In this document: positions 24,805-32,885 of the stretch, in pieces
Position numbering within the stretch: the stretch's first letter is position 1
How the letters are laid out: every line of letters begins with the position of its first letter
Origin: Streptomyces sp. S465
Lineage (GTDB): Bacteria; Actinomycetota; Actinomycetes; Streptomycetales; Streptomycetaceae
DNA: 64,000 bases
Assembly (NCBI RefSeq): GCF_026898115.1
Contig: NZ_CP114036.1
Coordinates: forward strand, 8,984,001 to 9,048,000
Direction: 5' to 3'
The notes under the pieces: model-generated
Seen by the model: only the letters and a program-made list of their open reading frames with translations
Databases searched by the model: none
What the model was told of the DNA's origin: nothing
Translations under genes and position numbers: made by a program

Positions 24805-24820
24805 ATGTTAACGCAAACAT
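24805..24820. promoter_or_regulatory. LacI operator (regulator/transporter side, first)
   Basis: ATGTTAACGCAAACAT, the same palindrome as at 23517 with one mismatched arm position. It lies 74 bases from the LacI start and 91 bases before the permease start, so it can act on both. Confidence 0.75.
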
Positions 24821-24863
24821 CACCCCTGTCCGGCTCCGCCGGTGATCTGCTCGAGCGGCCTGA

Positions 24864-24879
24864 ATGTTTGCGTAAACCC
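24864..24879. promoter_or_regulatory. LacI operator (transporter side, second)
   Basis: ATGTTTGCGTAAACCC, a copy with two altered outer bases, 32 bases upstream of the first permease start. Paired with the site at 24805 (59 bases between equivalent positions), it could allow cooperative binding. Confidence 0.7.
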
Positions 24880-24910
24880 CCGTTGGCGAGGCACGAGCGA
24901 GGGACGCGAG

Positions 24911-25837
24911 ATGACGACGCTACAACCGCCGGCGGCCGTGGGGCACCAGTCGGCCGGGCCACCGGCGCGACGGCCGCGCCGGTCGTGGACGGGATGGGGG
25001 TTCATCGGCCCGTTCGTGCTCGTGTTCGCGCTGGTCTTCCTGGCGCCGCTGGCGTATTCGATCTACCTGAGCCTGTTCCGGACCCGGCTCATCGGCGGCA
25101 CGTCCTTCGTCGGCCTGGACAACTACCAGCAGGCTCTCCAGGACGGCCAGTTCTGGGACGGTGTGCTGCGCGTCGGCCTGTTCCTGCTGATCCAGGTGCC
25201 GATCATGCTGGGCCTCGCCCTGCTGGTGGCGCTCGCGATCGACAGCGGCCGCCTGTACGGCAAGGACTTCTTCCGGATCTCCGTCTTCCTGCCGTACGCG
25301 GTACCCGCCGTCGTCGCGGCCCTGATGTGGGGCTTCATGTACGGCCCGCGCTTCGGGCTGGTCGGCGACATCAACGACGCCTTCGGCGTGCGACTGCCCG
25401 ACCCGCTCTCCTCCGACCTGATCCTGGCGTCCATCGGCAACATCGTCACCTGGGAATTCGTCGGGTACAACATGCTGATCTTCTACTCCGCGCTGCGGGT
25501 CGTCCCGCACTCGCTCTACGAGGCCGCCGAGATCGACGGTGCCGGACAGTGGCGGGTCATCGCGGCGATCAAGCTCCCGGCGATCCGCGGCGCCCTCGTC
25601 ATCGCCACGATCTTCTCCATCATCGGCAGCTTCCAGCTCTTCAACGAGCCCGCCATCCTGCAAAAACTCGCGCCGAACGCGATCACCACCGACTACACCC
25701 CCAACTACTACACCTACTCGCTGTCCTTCTCGGGCCAGCAGCACAACTACTCCGCGACGGTCGCCATCGTCATGGGCGTGATCACCATGGTCGTCGCCTA
25801 TGTCGTCCAGCTGCGCGGCATGCGCAAGGGAGCGTGA
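24911..25837 (+). CDS. Sugar ABC transporter permease (MalF type)
   Basis: 308-residue inner-membrane permease with six predicted membrane segments after a 25-residue Pro/Arg-rich head. The EAA loop that contacts the ATPase reads YEAAEIDGAGQWRVIAAIKLPAI, as in the MalF/UgpA subgroup. The start is set at 24911 (MTTLQPP) with GAGGGA upstream. The second permease gene follows almost at once, then the binding protein. No ATPase gene is present in the locus, so it probably shares the general MsiK-like ATPase used by streptomycete sugar importers. Confidence 0.93.
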   Translation: MTTLQPPAAVGHQSAGPPARRPRRSWTGWGFIGPFVLVFALVFLAPLAYSIYLSLFRTRLIGGTSFVGLDNYQQALQDGQFWDGVLRVGLFLLIQVPIMLGLALLVALAIDSGRLYGKDFFRISVFLPYAVPAVVAALMWGFMYGPRFGLVGDINDAFGVRLPDPLSSDLILASIGNIVTWEFVGYNMLIFYSALRVVPHSLYEAAEIDGAGQWRVIAAIKLPAIRGALVIATIFSIIGSFQLFNEPAILQKLAPNAITTDYTPNYYTYSLSFSGQQHNYSATVAIVMGVITMVVAYVVQLRGMRKGA

Positions 25838-25842
25838 GCGCG

Positions 25843-26787
25843 ATGACGACGAGCAGCGCCACCGACGCACCGCGGCCCACGACCGCACCGAGGCCGATCG
25901 CACGTCCGCGCCCGCGCGCACCGCGCCGCCCGCACACCCCGGGCCGCCCCCGGCGCAGCGTCCTGCTGACCGTGCTCACCGGCGTGGTCCTGCTCTACAG
26001 CCTCGTACCGCTGCTCTGGCTGGTGATCAGCGCCACCAAGACCCAGCAGGGCCTCGCCCGGTCGTTCGGCCTGTGGTTCGACGGGGATTTCGCCCTCTGG
26101 GACAACCTCACCGAGACCTTCACCTACCAGGACGGCGTCTTCGGCCGCTGGCTGCTCAACACCCTCCTGTACGTGGTGGTCGGCGCGGGCGGTGCCACCT
26201 TGCTCGCCGTCCTGGGCGGCTACGCGCTCGCCAAGTTCGACTTCCCCGGCAAGCGCGCCGTGTTCGCCGTCGTCATCGGGGCCGTCGCGGTACCCACGAC
26301 GGCGCTCGCCGTCCCGACGTTCCTGATGTTCAGCAAGCTCGGCCTGACCGACACCCCCTGGGCCATCATCGTCCCCTCCCTCATCTCGCCGTTCGGCCTG
26401 TACCTGATGTGGGTGTTCGCCACCGAGGCGATCCCCGCCGAGCTGATGGAGGCCGCCCGGATCGACGGCGCGGGCGAGCTGCGGACCTTCTTCCAGGTCG
26501 CGCTGCCACTCCTCGCACCGGGGACCGTCACCGTGCTGCTCTTCACCACGGTCGCGACGTGGAACAACTACTTCCTGCCGCTGATCATGCTCAAGGACCC
26601 CGACTGGTATCCGCTGACCCTCGGTCTCGACGCCTGGAACAAACAGGCGGCCACGGCCGGCGGTGAAGCCGTCTTCAACCTCGTCGTCACCGGCTCGCTG
26701 CTCACCATCGTGCCGCTGATCGCCGCGTTTCTCCTGCTCCAGAAGTACTGGCAGTCCGGGCTCGCCGCCGGGAGCGTGAAGGAGTAG
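25843..26787 (+). CDS. Sugar ABC transporter permease (MalG type)
   Basis: 314 residues with six predicted membrane segments and the EAA loop MEAARIDGAGELRTFFQVALPLL of the MalG/UgpE group, preceded by a Pro/Arg-rich head. ATG 25843 is chosen because the AAGGGAG site in the end of the previous gene is 10 bases upstream; GTG 25834, which would overlap the previous stop, is too close to it. It forms the importer channel with the preceding gene. Confidence 0.93.
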   Translation: MTTSSATDAPRPTTAPRPIARPRPRAPRRPHTPGRPRRSVLLTVLTGVVLLYSLVPLLWLVISATKTQQGLARSFGLWFDGDFALWDNLTETFTYQDGVFGRWLLNTLLYVVVGAGGATLLAVLGGYALAKFDFPGKRAVFAVVIGAVAVPTTALAVPTFLMFSKLGLTDTPWAIIVPSLISPFGLYLMWVFATEAIPAELMEAARIDGAGELRTFFQVALPLLAPGTVTVLLFTTVATWNNYFLPLIMLKDPDWYPLTLGLDAWNKQAATAGGEAVFNLVVTGSLLTIVPLIAAFLLLQKYWQSGLAAGSVKE

Positions 26788-26852
26788 CCGCCGCGCTGCC
26801 CCGCTCCTGGCCCGCACATCCCTGTCGAACCGAATGAAGTGGAAGTACCGCC

Positions 26853-28190
26853 ATGTCCAAGTACTCCCGCCGCCTGCTGCGCGGCCTTGGTCTCGTCTGT
26901 GTCCTGGCGCTCGGGGCGACGGCCTGCGGCTCCGACGGCGACAGCTCCGATCAGAAGCGGGTGGACGCCGCTGACATCCGGGCCGCGCTGAAGAAGGGCG
27001 GCACCGTGACCGTGTGGGCGTGGGAGCCCACCCTCAAGCAGGTTGCCGCCGACTTCGAGAAGAAGTACCCGAAGGTCGACATCAAGCTGGTCAACGCGGG
27101 CACCAACAACGACCAGTACAAGGCCCTCCAGAACGCCATTTCGGCGAAGAAGGGCGTCCCTGACGTCGCACAGATCGAGTACTACGCGCTCGGCCAGTAC
27201 GCCCTGACGAAGTCCGTCACCGATCTCACGGCGTACGGCGCGGGCAAACTGGCCGGCTCCTACTCGCCGGGCCCGTGGAACGCGGTGCGGTCCGGCGACG
27301 GCGTCTACGGCCTGCCCATGGACTCCGGGCCGATGGCGCTGTTCTACAACAAGAAGGTCTTCGACAGGTACGAGATCGCCGTGCCGACGACCTGGGACGA
27401 GTACGTCGAGGCCGCCCGCAAGCTGCACAAGGCGAACCCGAAGGCGTACATCACCAGCGACGTCGGTGACGCCGGTCTGACCACCAGCCTGCTGTGGCAG
27501 GCCGGTTCGCGCCCGTACAAGGTCGACGGCACCACGGTGGGTATCGACTTCACCGACGCGGGCGCCAAGAAGTACACCGAGACATGGCAGAAGCTGATCG
27601 ACGAAAAACTCGTCTCGCCCGTCGTGGGCTGGAGCGACGACTGGTACAAGGGGCTGGGCGACGGCAGCATCGCCACGTTGCCCATCGGCGCGTGGATGCC
27701 CGCCAACTTCGCGTCCGGTGTGAAGAACGCGGCCGGTGACTGGCGGGTGGCCCCGCTCCCGCAGTGGACGAAGGGGCAGAGCGTGAGTGCGGAGAACGGC
27801 GGCAGCTCACTGGCGCTGCCCGCGCTCGGCAAGAACAAGGAACTCGCGTACGCCTTCGTGGAGTACGCCAACTCCGGTGCGGGCGTGCGGACCCGCGTCG
27901 AGAACGGCGCGTTCCCGGCGACCACGAAGGACCTGAACGCGTCGTCGTTCCAGGACACCGCGTTCCCGTACTTCGGCGGCCAGAAGGCCAACAAGATCTT
28001 CGCCGAGTCCGCGAAGAACGTGCCCGCCGACTGGACGTACCTGCCGTACCAGGTGTACGCCAACTCGATCTTCAACGACACCGTCGGCAAGGCCTACGTC
28101 TCCGACAAGAAGCTGGCGGACGGCCTGGACGCGTGGCGCGAGGCGTCCGCCAAGTACGGCTCGGAGCAGGGCTTCACCGTCGAGAAGTAA
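26853..28190 (+). CDS. Extracellular sugar-binding lipoprotein
   Basis: 445-residue solute-binding protein of ABC family 1. The signal peptide ends in GATAC with the lipidated cysteine at residue 25. The mature part shows GGTVTVWAWEPTLKQVAADFEKKYP, the family MDSGPMALFYNKKVFD loop, TTWDEYVEAARKL and ATLPIGAWMPANF. It would capture the sugar, probably a galactose-containing oligosaccharide given the GH35 enzyme, and deliver it to the two permeases. It is the last gene of the importer operon. Confidence 0.95.
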   Translation: MSKYSRRLLRGLGLVCVLALGATACGSDGDSSDQKRVDAADIRAALKKGGTVTVWAWEPTLKQVAADFEKKYPKVDIKLVNAGTNNDQYKALQNAISAKKGVPDVAQIEYYALGQYALTKSVTDLTAYGAGKLAGSYSPGPWNAVRSGDGVYGLPMDSGPMALFYNKKVFDRYEIAVPTTWDEYVEAARKLHKANPKAYITSDVGDAGLTTSLLWQAGSRPYKVDGTTVGIDFTDAGAKKYTETWQKLIDEKLVSPVVGWSDDWYKGLGDGSIATLPIGAWMPANFASGVKNAAGDWRVAPLPQWTKGQSVSAENGGSSLALPALGKNKELAYAFVEYANSGAGVRTRVENGAFPATTKDLNASSFQDTAFPYFGGQKANKIFAESAKNVPADWTYLPYQVYANSIFNDTVGKAYVSDKKLADGLDAWREASAKYGSEQGFTVEK

Positions 28191-28246
28191 TACATGGAGC
28201 CGCGGTACGCCCGGTTGCGTCACCGGCCGAGGCTCGCGCCCTCGAC

Positions 28247-28275
28247 TTGCTAACCGGAGACTCCTCCACTTAGTC
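28247..28275 (+). promoter_or_regulatory. Promoter with overlapping imperfect palindrome
   Basis: TTGCTA (28247-28252) and TTAGTC (28270-28275) are 17 bases apart. The DNA between is an imperfect palindrome, CTAA-x-GGAG...CTCC-x-TTAG over 28250-28273, the form seen at TetR-regulated SDR genes. The regulator is not obvious locally. Confidence 0.45.
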
Positions 28276-28354
28276 TCGAGTCAAGTGGGGGCGCCTCCGG
28301 TTCGCTGTGGGTCGGCCCGACGACCTGTGCGCACACCGTGAAAGGAAGCTGGTC

Positions 28355-29092
28355 ATGTCAGGTATCGAGGGCAAGGTCGTCGCGATCACGGGCGCCAGCA
28401 GTGGCATCGGCGAGGCGACGGCGATCCACCTCGCCGAACACGGGGCCCACCTGGTGCTCGGAGCCCGGCGGGAGGACCGGCTGAACGCGGTGGTGGACCG
28501 GATCACGGCGAAGGGCGGTTCGGCCGTCGGGGTCGTCGTCGACGTGACGCGCCGCGAGGACCTGAGGCGCCTGACGGACACGGCGGTCGGCCGCTTCGGC
28601 CGGCTCGATGTCCTGGTCTCCAATGCCGGCACCATGGCGATCTCGCCGTTCGACGAGTTGCGCCAGGACGACTGGGACGCCATGGTCGCCACCCACATCA
28701 CCGGCCTGCTGAACGGCATCGGGGCGGCACTGCCCATCTTCCGGCGGCAGCGCTCCGGCCAGTTCGTCAACGTCGCCTCCACCGCGGCCTACGTGGTGAA
28801 GTCTCCCCAGGCCGTCTACGCGGCCACCAAGACGGCGGTGAAGGTGCTGACCGAGGGCCTGCGGCAGGAGTCGGGGCCCGACCTGCGGGTCACCCTGGTC
28901 TCGCCGGGGTTCACCAACACGGAGGGCGTGGGCAAGGGAGCGAGTCCCGAAGCGGCGGCGGCCGCCGTCCGGCAGCGCGACGAGATCGCCATGCCGCCCT
29001 CCGCCGTCGCCTCCGCCATCGGGTACGCGATCGAGCAGCCCGACGGCGTCGACATCAGCGAGATCGTCGTCCGGCCCACCGTGCAAGCCTGA
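28355..29092 (+). CDS. SDR-family oxidoreductase
   Basis: 245-residue classical SDR: TGASSGIGEA at residues 11-20, SNAGTM, catalytic Ser in VASTAAY, YAATK pair, and the C-terminal SEIVVRPTVQA ending of the YdfG/serine-dehydrogenase-like subgroup. GARRED after strand 2 favours NADP. AAGGAAG precedes the ATG at 28355. It is monocistronic, with a promoter upstream and a terminator downstream. Confidence 0.92.
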   Translation: MSGIEGKVVAITGASSGIGEATAIHLAEHGAHLVLGARREDRLNAVVDRITAKGGSAVGVVVDVTRREDLRRLTDTAVGRFGRLDVLVSNAGTMAISPFDELRQDDWDAMVATHITGLLNGIGAALPIFRRQRSGQFVNVASTAAYVVKSPQAVYAATKTAVKVLTEGLRQESGPDLRVTLVSPGFTNTEGVGKGASPEAAAAAVRQRDEIAMPPSAVASAIGYAIEQPDGVDISEIVVRPTVQA

Positions 29093-29168
29093 CGGCGACG
29101 CGGCCGGGAAGACCGTCGCCGTCCGCACGGCCGCTGCCGGCCTCGTGTCCGAGCACCCCGGGCCGGGA

Positions 29169-29196
29169 GCCGCCGGCCGGCCTGGAGGCCGGCGGC
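29169..29196. terminator. Bidirectional terminator
   Basis: GCCGCCGGCC at 29169-29178 pairs perfectly with GGCCGGCGGC at 29187-29196 over an 8-base loop, between the convergent SDR and quinone-reductase-like genes. Confidence 0.65.
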
Positions 29197-29234
29197 GTCC
29201 TCGATTCCCGCTCGCGGACGCCGCCGGCCGGCTT

Positions 29235-30128
29235 TCACACGACGATGACCCGGCGCCCGCGCGTATGACCGGCGTGGCTGTCGATGTGCGCCGCCGCGGC
29301 CTCGGCGAGGGTGTAGGACTTCTCGACCGGGATGTGGAGCTTGCCCCGTGAGATGAGGTCGACGGCCTCGGCGAGCGCGTCCGGCACGCTCCCGGCGACG
29401 CCGGAGAATCGGACACCGGATTCCGGCGCGTCGAGATCGGCGATGGAGATCACCTTCTGCGGATCCCCGGTCAGCTCGACGAGCTCGCGGATCACGCCCG
29501 AGCCGGCCAGATCGAGTGCCGCGTCGACCTGGCCGAGCTGCCGCACCCGCTCGACCCAGCCCTCGCCGTACGTCGTGGCGAGGGCACCCAGGCTGCGCAG
29601 GTAGTCCTGGTTCGCGGCCCCGGCCGTGCCGATCACCGTGATGCCGCGGTCGCGGGCGATCTGCAGCACCGCCGATCCGACTCCGCCGGACGCGCCGCTG
29701 ACCAGCAGCGTCTGCCCGGACCGCACACCGACCTCGCGGATGATGCGCAGCGCGGTCTCCACCACGGAGGGGTACCCGGCCGCCTCTTCGAAGGTCAGGC
29801 CCTCGGGCATACGGGCCCAGGCCGACAGCACGGCGAACTCGGCATAGGTGCTCGCGCCCTCGCCGAACACCTGGTCGCCGATCTCGACCCCTTCGACGCC
29901 CGCGCCGACCTCGTCCACCACCCCGGCGGCGTCCAGCCCGACCCCGGAGGGCAGCTCGGTCGGATGGGCGCCGAGGACCTGGCCTTCCCGGATCCTCCAG
30001 TCGACGGGGTTCACGCCCGCCGCCCGCACGGCGATGCGTACCTGACCGGGGCCCGCGTGGGGCTCCTCGGCGTCTATGAGTCGCAGCACGTCCGGACCGC
30101 CGAATTCGGCGAAGCTCACTTTCTTCAT
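29235..30128 (-). CDS. NADP-dependent quinone-reductase-like MDR protein
   Basis: 297-residue zinc-free medium-chain dehydrogenase/reductase. MKKVSFAEFGGPDVLRL start, AAGVNPVDWRIREGQ, the LVSGASGGVGSAVLQIAR cofactor loop (AxGGVG) and a C-terminal HTRGRRVIVV are typical of the NADPH:quinone oxidoreductase branch. No structural zinc cysteines are present. It is divergent from a TetR gene with a perfect 7-bp-arm palindrome immediately upstream of its start. Confidence 0.92.
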   Translation of the reverse strand: MKKVSFAEFGGPDVLRLIDAEEPHAGPGQVRIAVRAAGVNPVDWRIREGQVLGAHPTELPSGVGLDAAGVVDEVGAGVEGVEIGDQVFGEGASTYAEFAVLSAWARMPEGLTFEEAAGYPSVVETALRIIREVGVRSGQTLLVSGASGGVGSAVLQIARDRGITVIGTAGAANQDYLRSLGALATTYGEGWVERVRQLGQVDAALDLAGSGVIRELVELTGDPQKVISIADLDAPESGVRFSGVAGSVPDALAEAVDLISRGKLHIPVEKSYTLAEAAAAHIDSHAGHTRGRRVIVV

Positions 30129-30142
30129 GCGGCCGACCGTAG

Positions 30143-30157
30143 CACTAACCGTTAGTG
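30143..30157. promoter_or_regulatory. TetR operator (CACTAAC-C-GTTAGTG)
   Basis: Perfect inverted repeat with 7-base arms and one central base, 14 bases upstream of the quinone-reductase-like start and 58 bases before the TetR gene. Confidence 0.7.
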
Positions 30158-30215
30158 TTTAAAAACAGGTAGGGTTTAAGAACCGATACGCCTTTGTGTC
30201 TGATAGCATCAGGGA

Positions 30216-30821
30216 ATGACCGTGCCGCCCGGACGCCGTGAGCGTAAGAAGGCCGCGACCCGTCAGAAGATCGCCGACACCGCCCTGCGGCTCTTCCTGG
30301 AACGCGGGTACGACGCGGTGGGCATCCGTGACGTGGCCGCTGAGGCCGACGTGGCCGTCACCACGCTCTTCTCCCACTTCGCCTCGAAAGAGGCCCTGGT
30401 GTTCGAGCAGGACCAAGACTTCGAGCAACGCCTGACGCAGGCGGTCACCGGCCGGGCGCCGCACGAGCCGCTCATGCCCGCGCTGCGGCGCGAGATCCAG
30501 GCCCTGGTGCGGCACTGCACGGCGGACAGCGCCGCCCCGATCTGGCGCATGGTCGACGCGTCACCCGCCCTGCGGGAGTACGAGGAGTCGATGCGGCTGC
30601 GCCACGCGGACTCGCTGGCAACGGCCATCGCCGCTGATCCCGACCTGGCGCAGACCACAACGGCCTGCCGGACGATCGCGAGGTTCGTGATCGACGCCTA
30701 TTCGCTGGCCCGGGAGGCGGCCGATCCCGAGGCCGCGGTGGACGAGATCTTCAAGATGATCGAGGCGGCCTGGGAGGTCGCCTGCCGCTCCGGGAACTCC
30801 ACCGGCGCGGCCGGAGCGTAG
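30216..30821 (+). CDS. TetR-family regulator
   Basis: 201 residues. Helix-turn-helix at residues 13-58 (RQKIADTALRLFLERGYDAV, EADVAVTTLFSHFASKEAL) and a helical effector domain with ASPALREYEESM, as in many streptomycete oxidoreductase-linked TetR proteins. It is divergent from the quinone-reductase-like gene; the operator between them makes that gene its probable target. AGGGA abuts the start codon and a TAGCAT box ends 6 bases before it, so leaderless translation is possible. Confidence 0.92.
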   Translation: MTVPPGRRERKKAATRQKIADTALRLFLERGYDAVGIRDVAAEADVAVTTLFSHFASKEALVFEQDQDFEQRLTQAVTGRAPHEPLMPALRREIQALVRHCTADSAAPIWRMVDASPALREYEESMRLRHADSLATAIAADPDLAQTTTACRTIARFVIDAYSLAREAADPEAAVDEIFKMIEAAWEVACRSGNSTGAAGA

Positions 30822-30884
30822 TCAGCGCTCGATCCCGCCCGGCCCCGTTTCGCCGACGATCCGTACCGTGCGGCGGAGATGCCC

Positions 30885-30917
30885 ACGGATCGCGCGGAAC
30901 GAATACGCGCGATCCGT
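30885..30917. terminator. Hairpin terminator
   Basis: ACGGATCGCGC at 30885-30895 and its complement at 30907-30917 form a perfect 11-bp stem with an 11-base loop, between the convergent TetR gene and the small membrane protein gene. Confidence 0.65.
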
Positions 30918-30975
30918 CAGGACGGCCGCCGGCCGGGCCCGAGGTCTACCCTGGCACAGCTCGAGCGCGGGCGCG

Positions 30976-31125
30976 TCAGGTGAAGAGTGACATGTAGGAC
31001 GAGGCGAGGCCGGAGGCCAGCCAGAACGATCCGAGCGCGATACCGATGATGATCAGTACGGCCAGCGCTCTGTCTATCTTCTCCGCCAGTGGGGACGGCG
31101 GCCGGGGATCCAGGTCGTAATTCAT
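30976..31125 (-). CDS. Small single-pass membrane protein (49 residues)
   Basis: A 49-residue frame reading MNYDLDPRPPSPLAEKIDRA and then a hydrophobic helix LAVLIIIGIALGSFWLASGL, ending SYMSLFT. A short acidic/proline head followed by one transmembrane helix is typical of small actinobacterial membrane proteins, but I do not recognise it. It lies 50 bases after the MBL hydrolase gene on the same strand. There is no strong ribosome site. Composition (charged head, clean helix) supports coding. Confidence 0.55.
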   Translation of the reverse strand: MNYDLDPRPPSPLAEKIDRALAVLIIIGIALGSFWLASGLASSYMSLFT

Positions 31126-31175
31126 CCGTCCAACGTAAGACAACACGGAGGTGTGCGGGGTGGCTTGGGCAAGTT

Positions 31176-31850
31176 TTATGTGGCTGCGGCCGTGGACGCG
31201 CCGTGCAAGGCGGACGCGGCGTTACGGGTGATCGGCTCACCGTGGCCGAACACCGCCGTGTCGACGTCGAGCTCGGCCAGTCGGCGCAACGACTCCATGG
31301 CCCGGACCCGGTCGGTGTTGAAGACGCCCAGCATGGCCCGACCGACGTTGGCGACCGCGTCGCCGGTGAACACAACCCGTGGACCGGGCAGGTGGAGCGC
31401 GATCGACCCGTCCGTATGGCCGGGCACCGCGACCACCACCGCCCCGCCGCCGAACGCCAGCACATCGCCGTCCTCGACCTCGTGGTCAACTCGGCACGGC
31501 GGAGCCGGCGGCAGCGGCGGAAGCGCCGCTTTGATCGGTACCTCGAACTGCTCCAGTACCGGTGGCGCCCCGACCGCCTCCCCTCGGATCACCGGAGCCT
31601 CCAGCCGATGCGCGACCACCTCGGCTCCGTGCCGGTTGGCCAGTTCGGCCGCCGAGCCGGTGTGGTCCTCGTGCCAGTGCGTCAGCACGATGCGCCGCAA
31701 CGCACCGTCCAGTGCTCCTTCGATCTCCGCCGCGCGGTCAGCCGTCCCGGTGTCGATGAGGGTCAGCTCGTCGCCGTCCTGCCACAGATAGGCCGACCCC
31801 ACGGGGAAGCGCAGCATGCGCAGTGCCGGTAGTACCTCGATGATCTCCAT
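31176..31850 (-). CDS. MBL-fold metallo-hydrolase
   Basis: 224-residue metallo-beta-lactamase-fold enzyme. The dinuclear metal motif LTHWHEDHTGSAAEL (HxHxDH) is at about residues 56-70, with the further ligands in VPGHTDGSI, FTGDAV and FGHGEPI. The substrate is unknown; the group includes lactonases and glyoxalase II-like thioesterases. It lies 92 bases after the methyltransferase of the furan-type cluster on the same strand and might be its last enzyme gene. Confidence 0.9.
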   Translation of the reverse strand: MEIIEVLPALRMLRFPVGSAYLWQDGDELTLIDTGTADRAAEIEGALDGALRRIVLTHWHEDHTGSAAELANRHGAEVVAHRLEAPVIRGEAVGAPPVLEQFEVPIKAALPPLPPAPPCRVDHEVEDGDVLAFGGGAVVVAVPGHTDGSIALHLPGPRVVFTGDAVANVGRAMLGVFNTDRVRAMESLRRLAELDVDTAVFGHGEPITRNAASALHGASTAAAT

Positions 31851-31942
31851 ACGACACAGCGTGCCCGGCCGGCCCGGCGGTCGTGCGGCTCTTAGCTGAG
31901 GGCCGATCAGCGGCGCTCACACCGGCCGCCCTGACGGCAGCG

Positions 31943-32851
31943 TCACGGCCGGGGCTTGGTCGCGAACACCCACCGGTTGCCCTCCAGCGCGTCGTTCTGC
32001 TCGGGCAGTGGGCCGCATCCGTGCCGGCGGGTGAAGTCGAAGGGGGTGTGGACCGATGTGGACCAGCCCTTGCCCGCCAGATCACCTGCGGAGTCGGGCC
32101 GCTGCTCGCCACTGAACAGGTCGAGCAGGTCGATGCCGATCTGGCGTTTCGTCGAGGTGTAGAGCGGGCTGTCGCGGTAGTCCAGCAGGTCCTTTTCCAG
32201 CTTGGCCTCGAACGCCAGAGCGCTTCCTCCCGCGCTCAATCCGTCCACCGTGTCGATGAGGTACTTCTCGGCGGCGTTCGGCAGGTAGAACAGCAACCCC
32301 TCGGCCAGCCAGACGCTCGGCGCGGTCGCGTCGAAGCCGGCGTCGGTCAGCGCGCCGACCCAGTCGGCGCGCAGATCGATCGGGATCGGCACGCGCGCTG
32401 CCTTCGGGGTGGCCGACAGTCCGCCGAGCACCTTGTGCTTGAACGCCAGCACGCCTTCGCGGTCGATCTCGAAGATCACGCACCCGGAAGGCCAGTCGAG
32501 GCGGAACGCCCGCGCGTCCAACCCCGCCCCGAGCAGAACCACTTGGCGGGCGCCCTGCGGGTGCACCGACCGGAGGAGAAAGTCGTCGAGGACCCTCGTC
32601 CGCAGACCGAAGTAACGCGCGAATCGCCCCCACAGCGGGTTCGCGTCTCCGTCCGCGGCCTGTTCTATGCGGACCGGCCAGCCCGCGGACGCCGGTGCGG
32701 CGCGCACGAAGTGCTCCGCGTAGACGTCCCGTGCCAGGCTGTCGTGGCGGTGGGTCTCGATCGCCCGTGCCGCGGCGACCATGAGGGCGGTCAGACCGAC
32801 ACCCCCTTCCACACCCTCCACACCGGCGTTGCGATGTGCCGTGCCGACCAT
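31943..32851 (-). CDS. SAM-dependent methyltransferase (TIGR00027/LCMT-like)
   Basis: 302-residue methyltransferase of the class I leucine-carboxyl-methyltransferase-like group. Diagnostic blocks: GLTALMVAAARAIET at the start, RTRVLDDFLL, GARQVVLLGAGLDARAFRLDW (SAM-binding motif I), FEIDREGVLAFK, WLAEGLLFYLP and a terminal NRWVFATKP. Family members methylate carboxylates or hydroxyls of small molecules in mycobacteria and streptomycetes. GGGAGG precedes the start. It is 34 bases after the alcohol dehydrogenase in the same operon, so a methyl ester or ether of the pathway product is possible. Confidence 0.9.
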   Translation of the reverse strand: MVGTAHRNAGVEGVEGGVGLTALMVAAARAIETHRHDSLARDVYAEHFVRAAPASAGWPVRIEQAADGDANPLWGRFARYFGLRTRVLDDFLLRSVHPQGARQVVLLGAGLDARAFRLDWPSGCVIFEIDREGVLAFKHKVLGGLSATPKAARVPIPIDLRADWVGALTDAGFDATAPSVWLAEGLLFYLPNAAEKYLIDTVDGLSAGGSALAFEAKLEKDLLDYRDSPLYTSTKRQIGIDLLDLFSGEQRPDSAGDLAGKGWSTSVHTPFDFTRRHGCGPLPEQNDALEGNRWVFATKPRP

Positions 32852-32885
32852 GTGTCCTCCCTTGAGGCGAGCAGAGACGTAAAGA

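Noticed and set aside
24805..25842. Upstream extension of the second permease frame across the whole first permease gene
   Set aside because: Within 24805-25842 the translation is an out-of-frame shadow; the first permease with its six membrane helices occupies the other frame.
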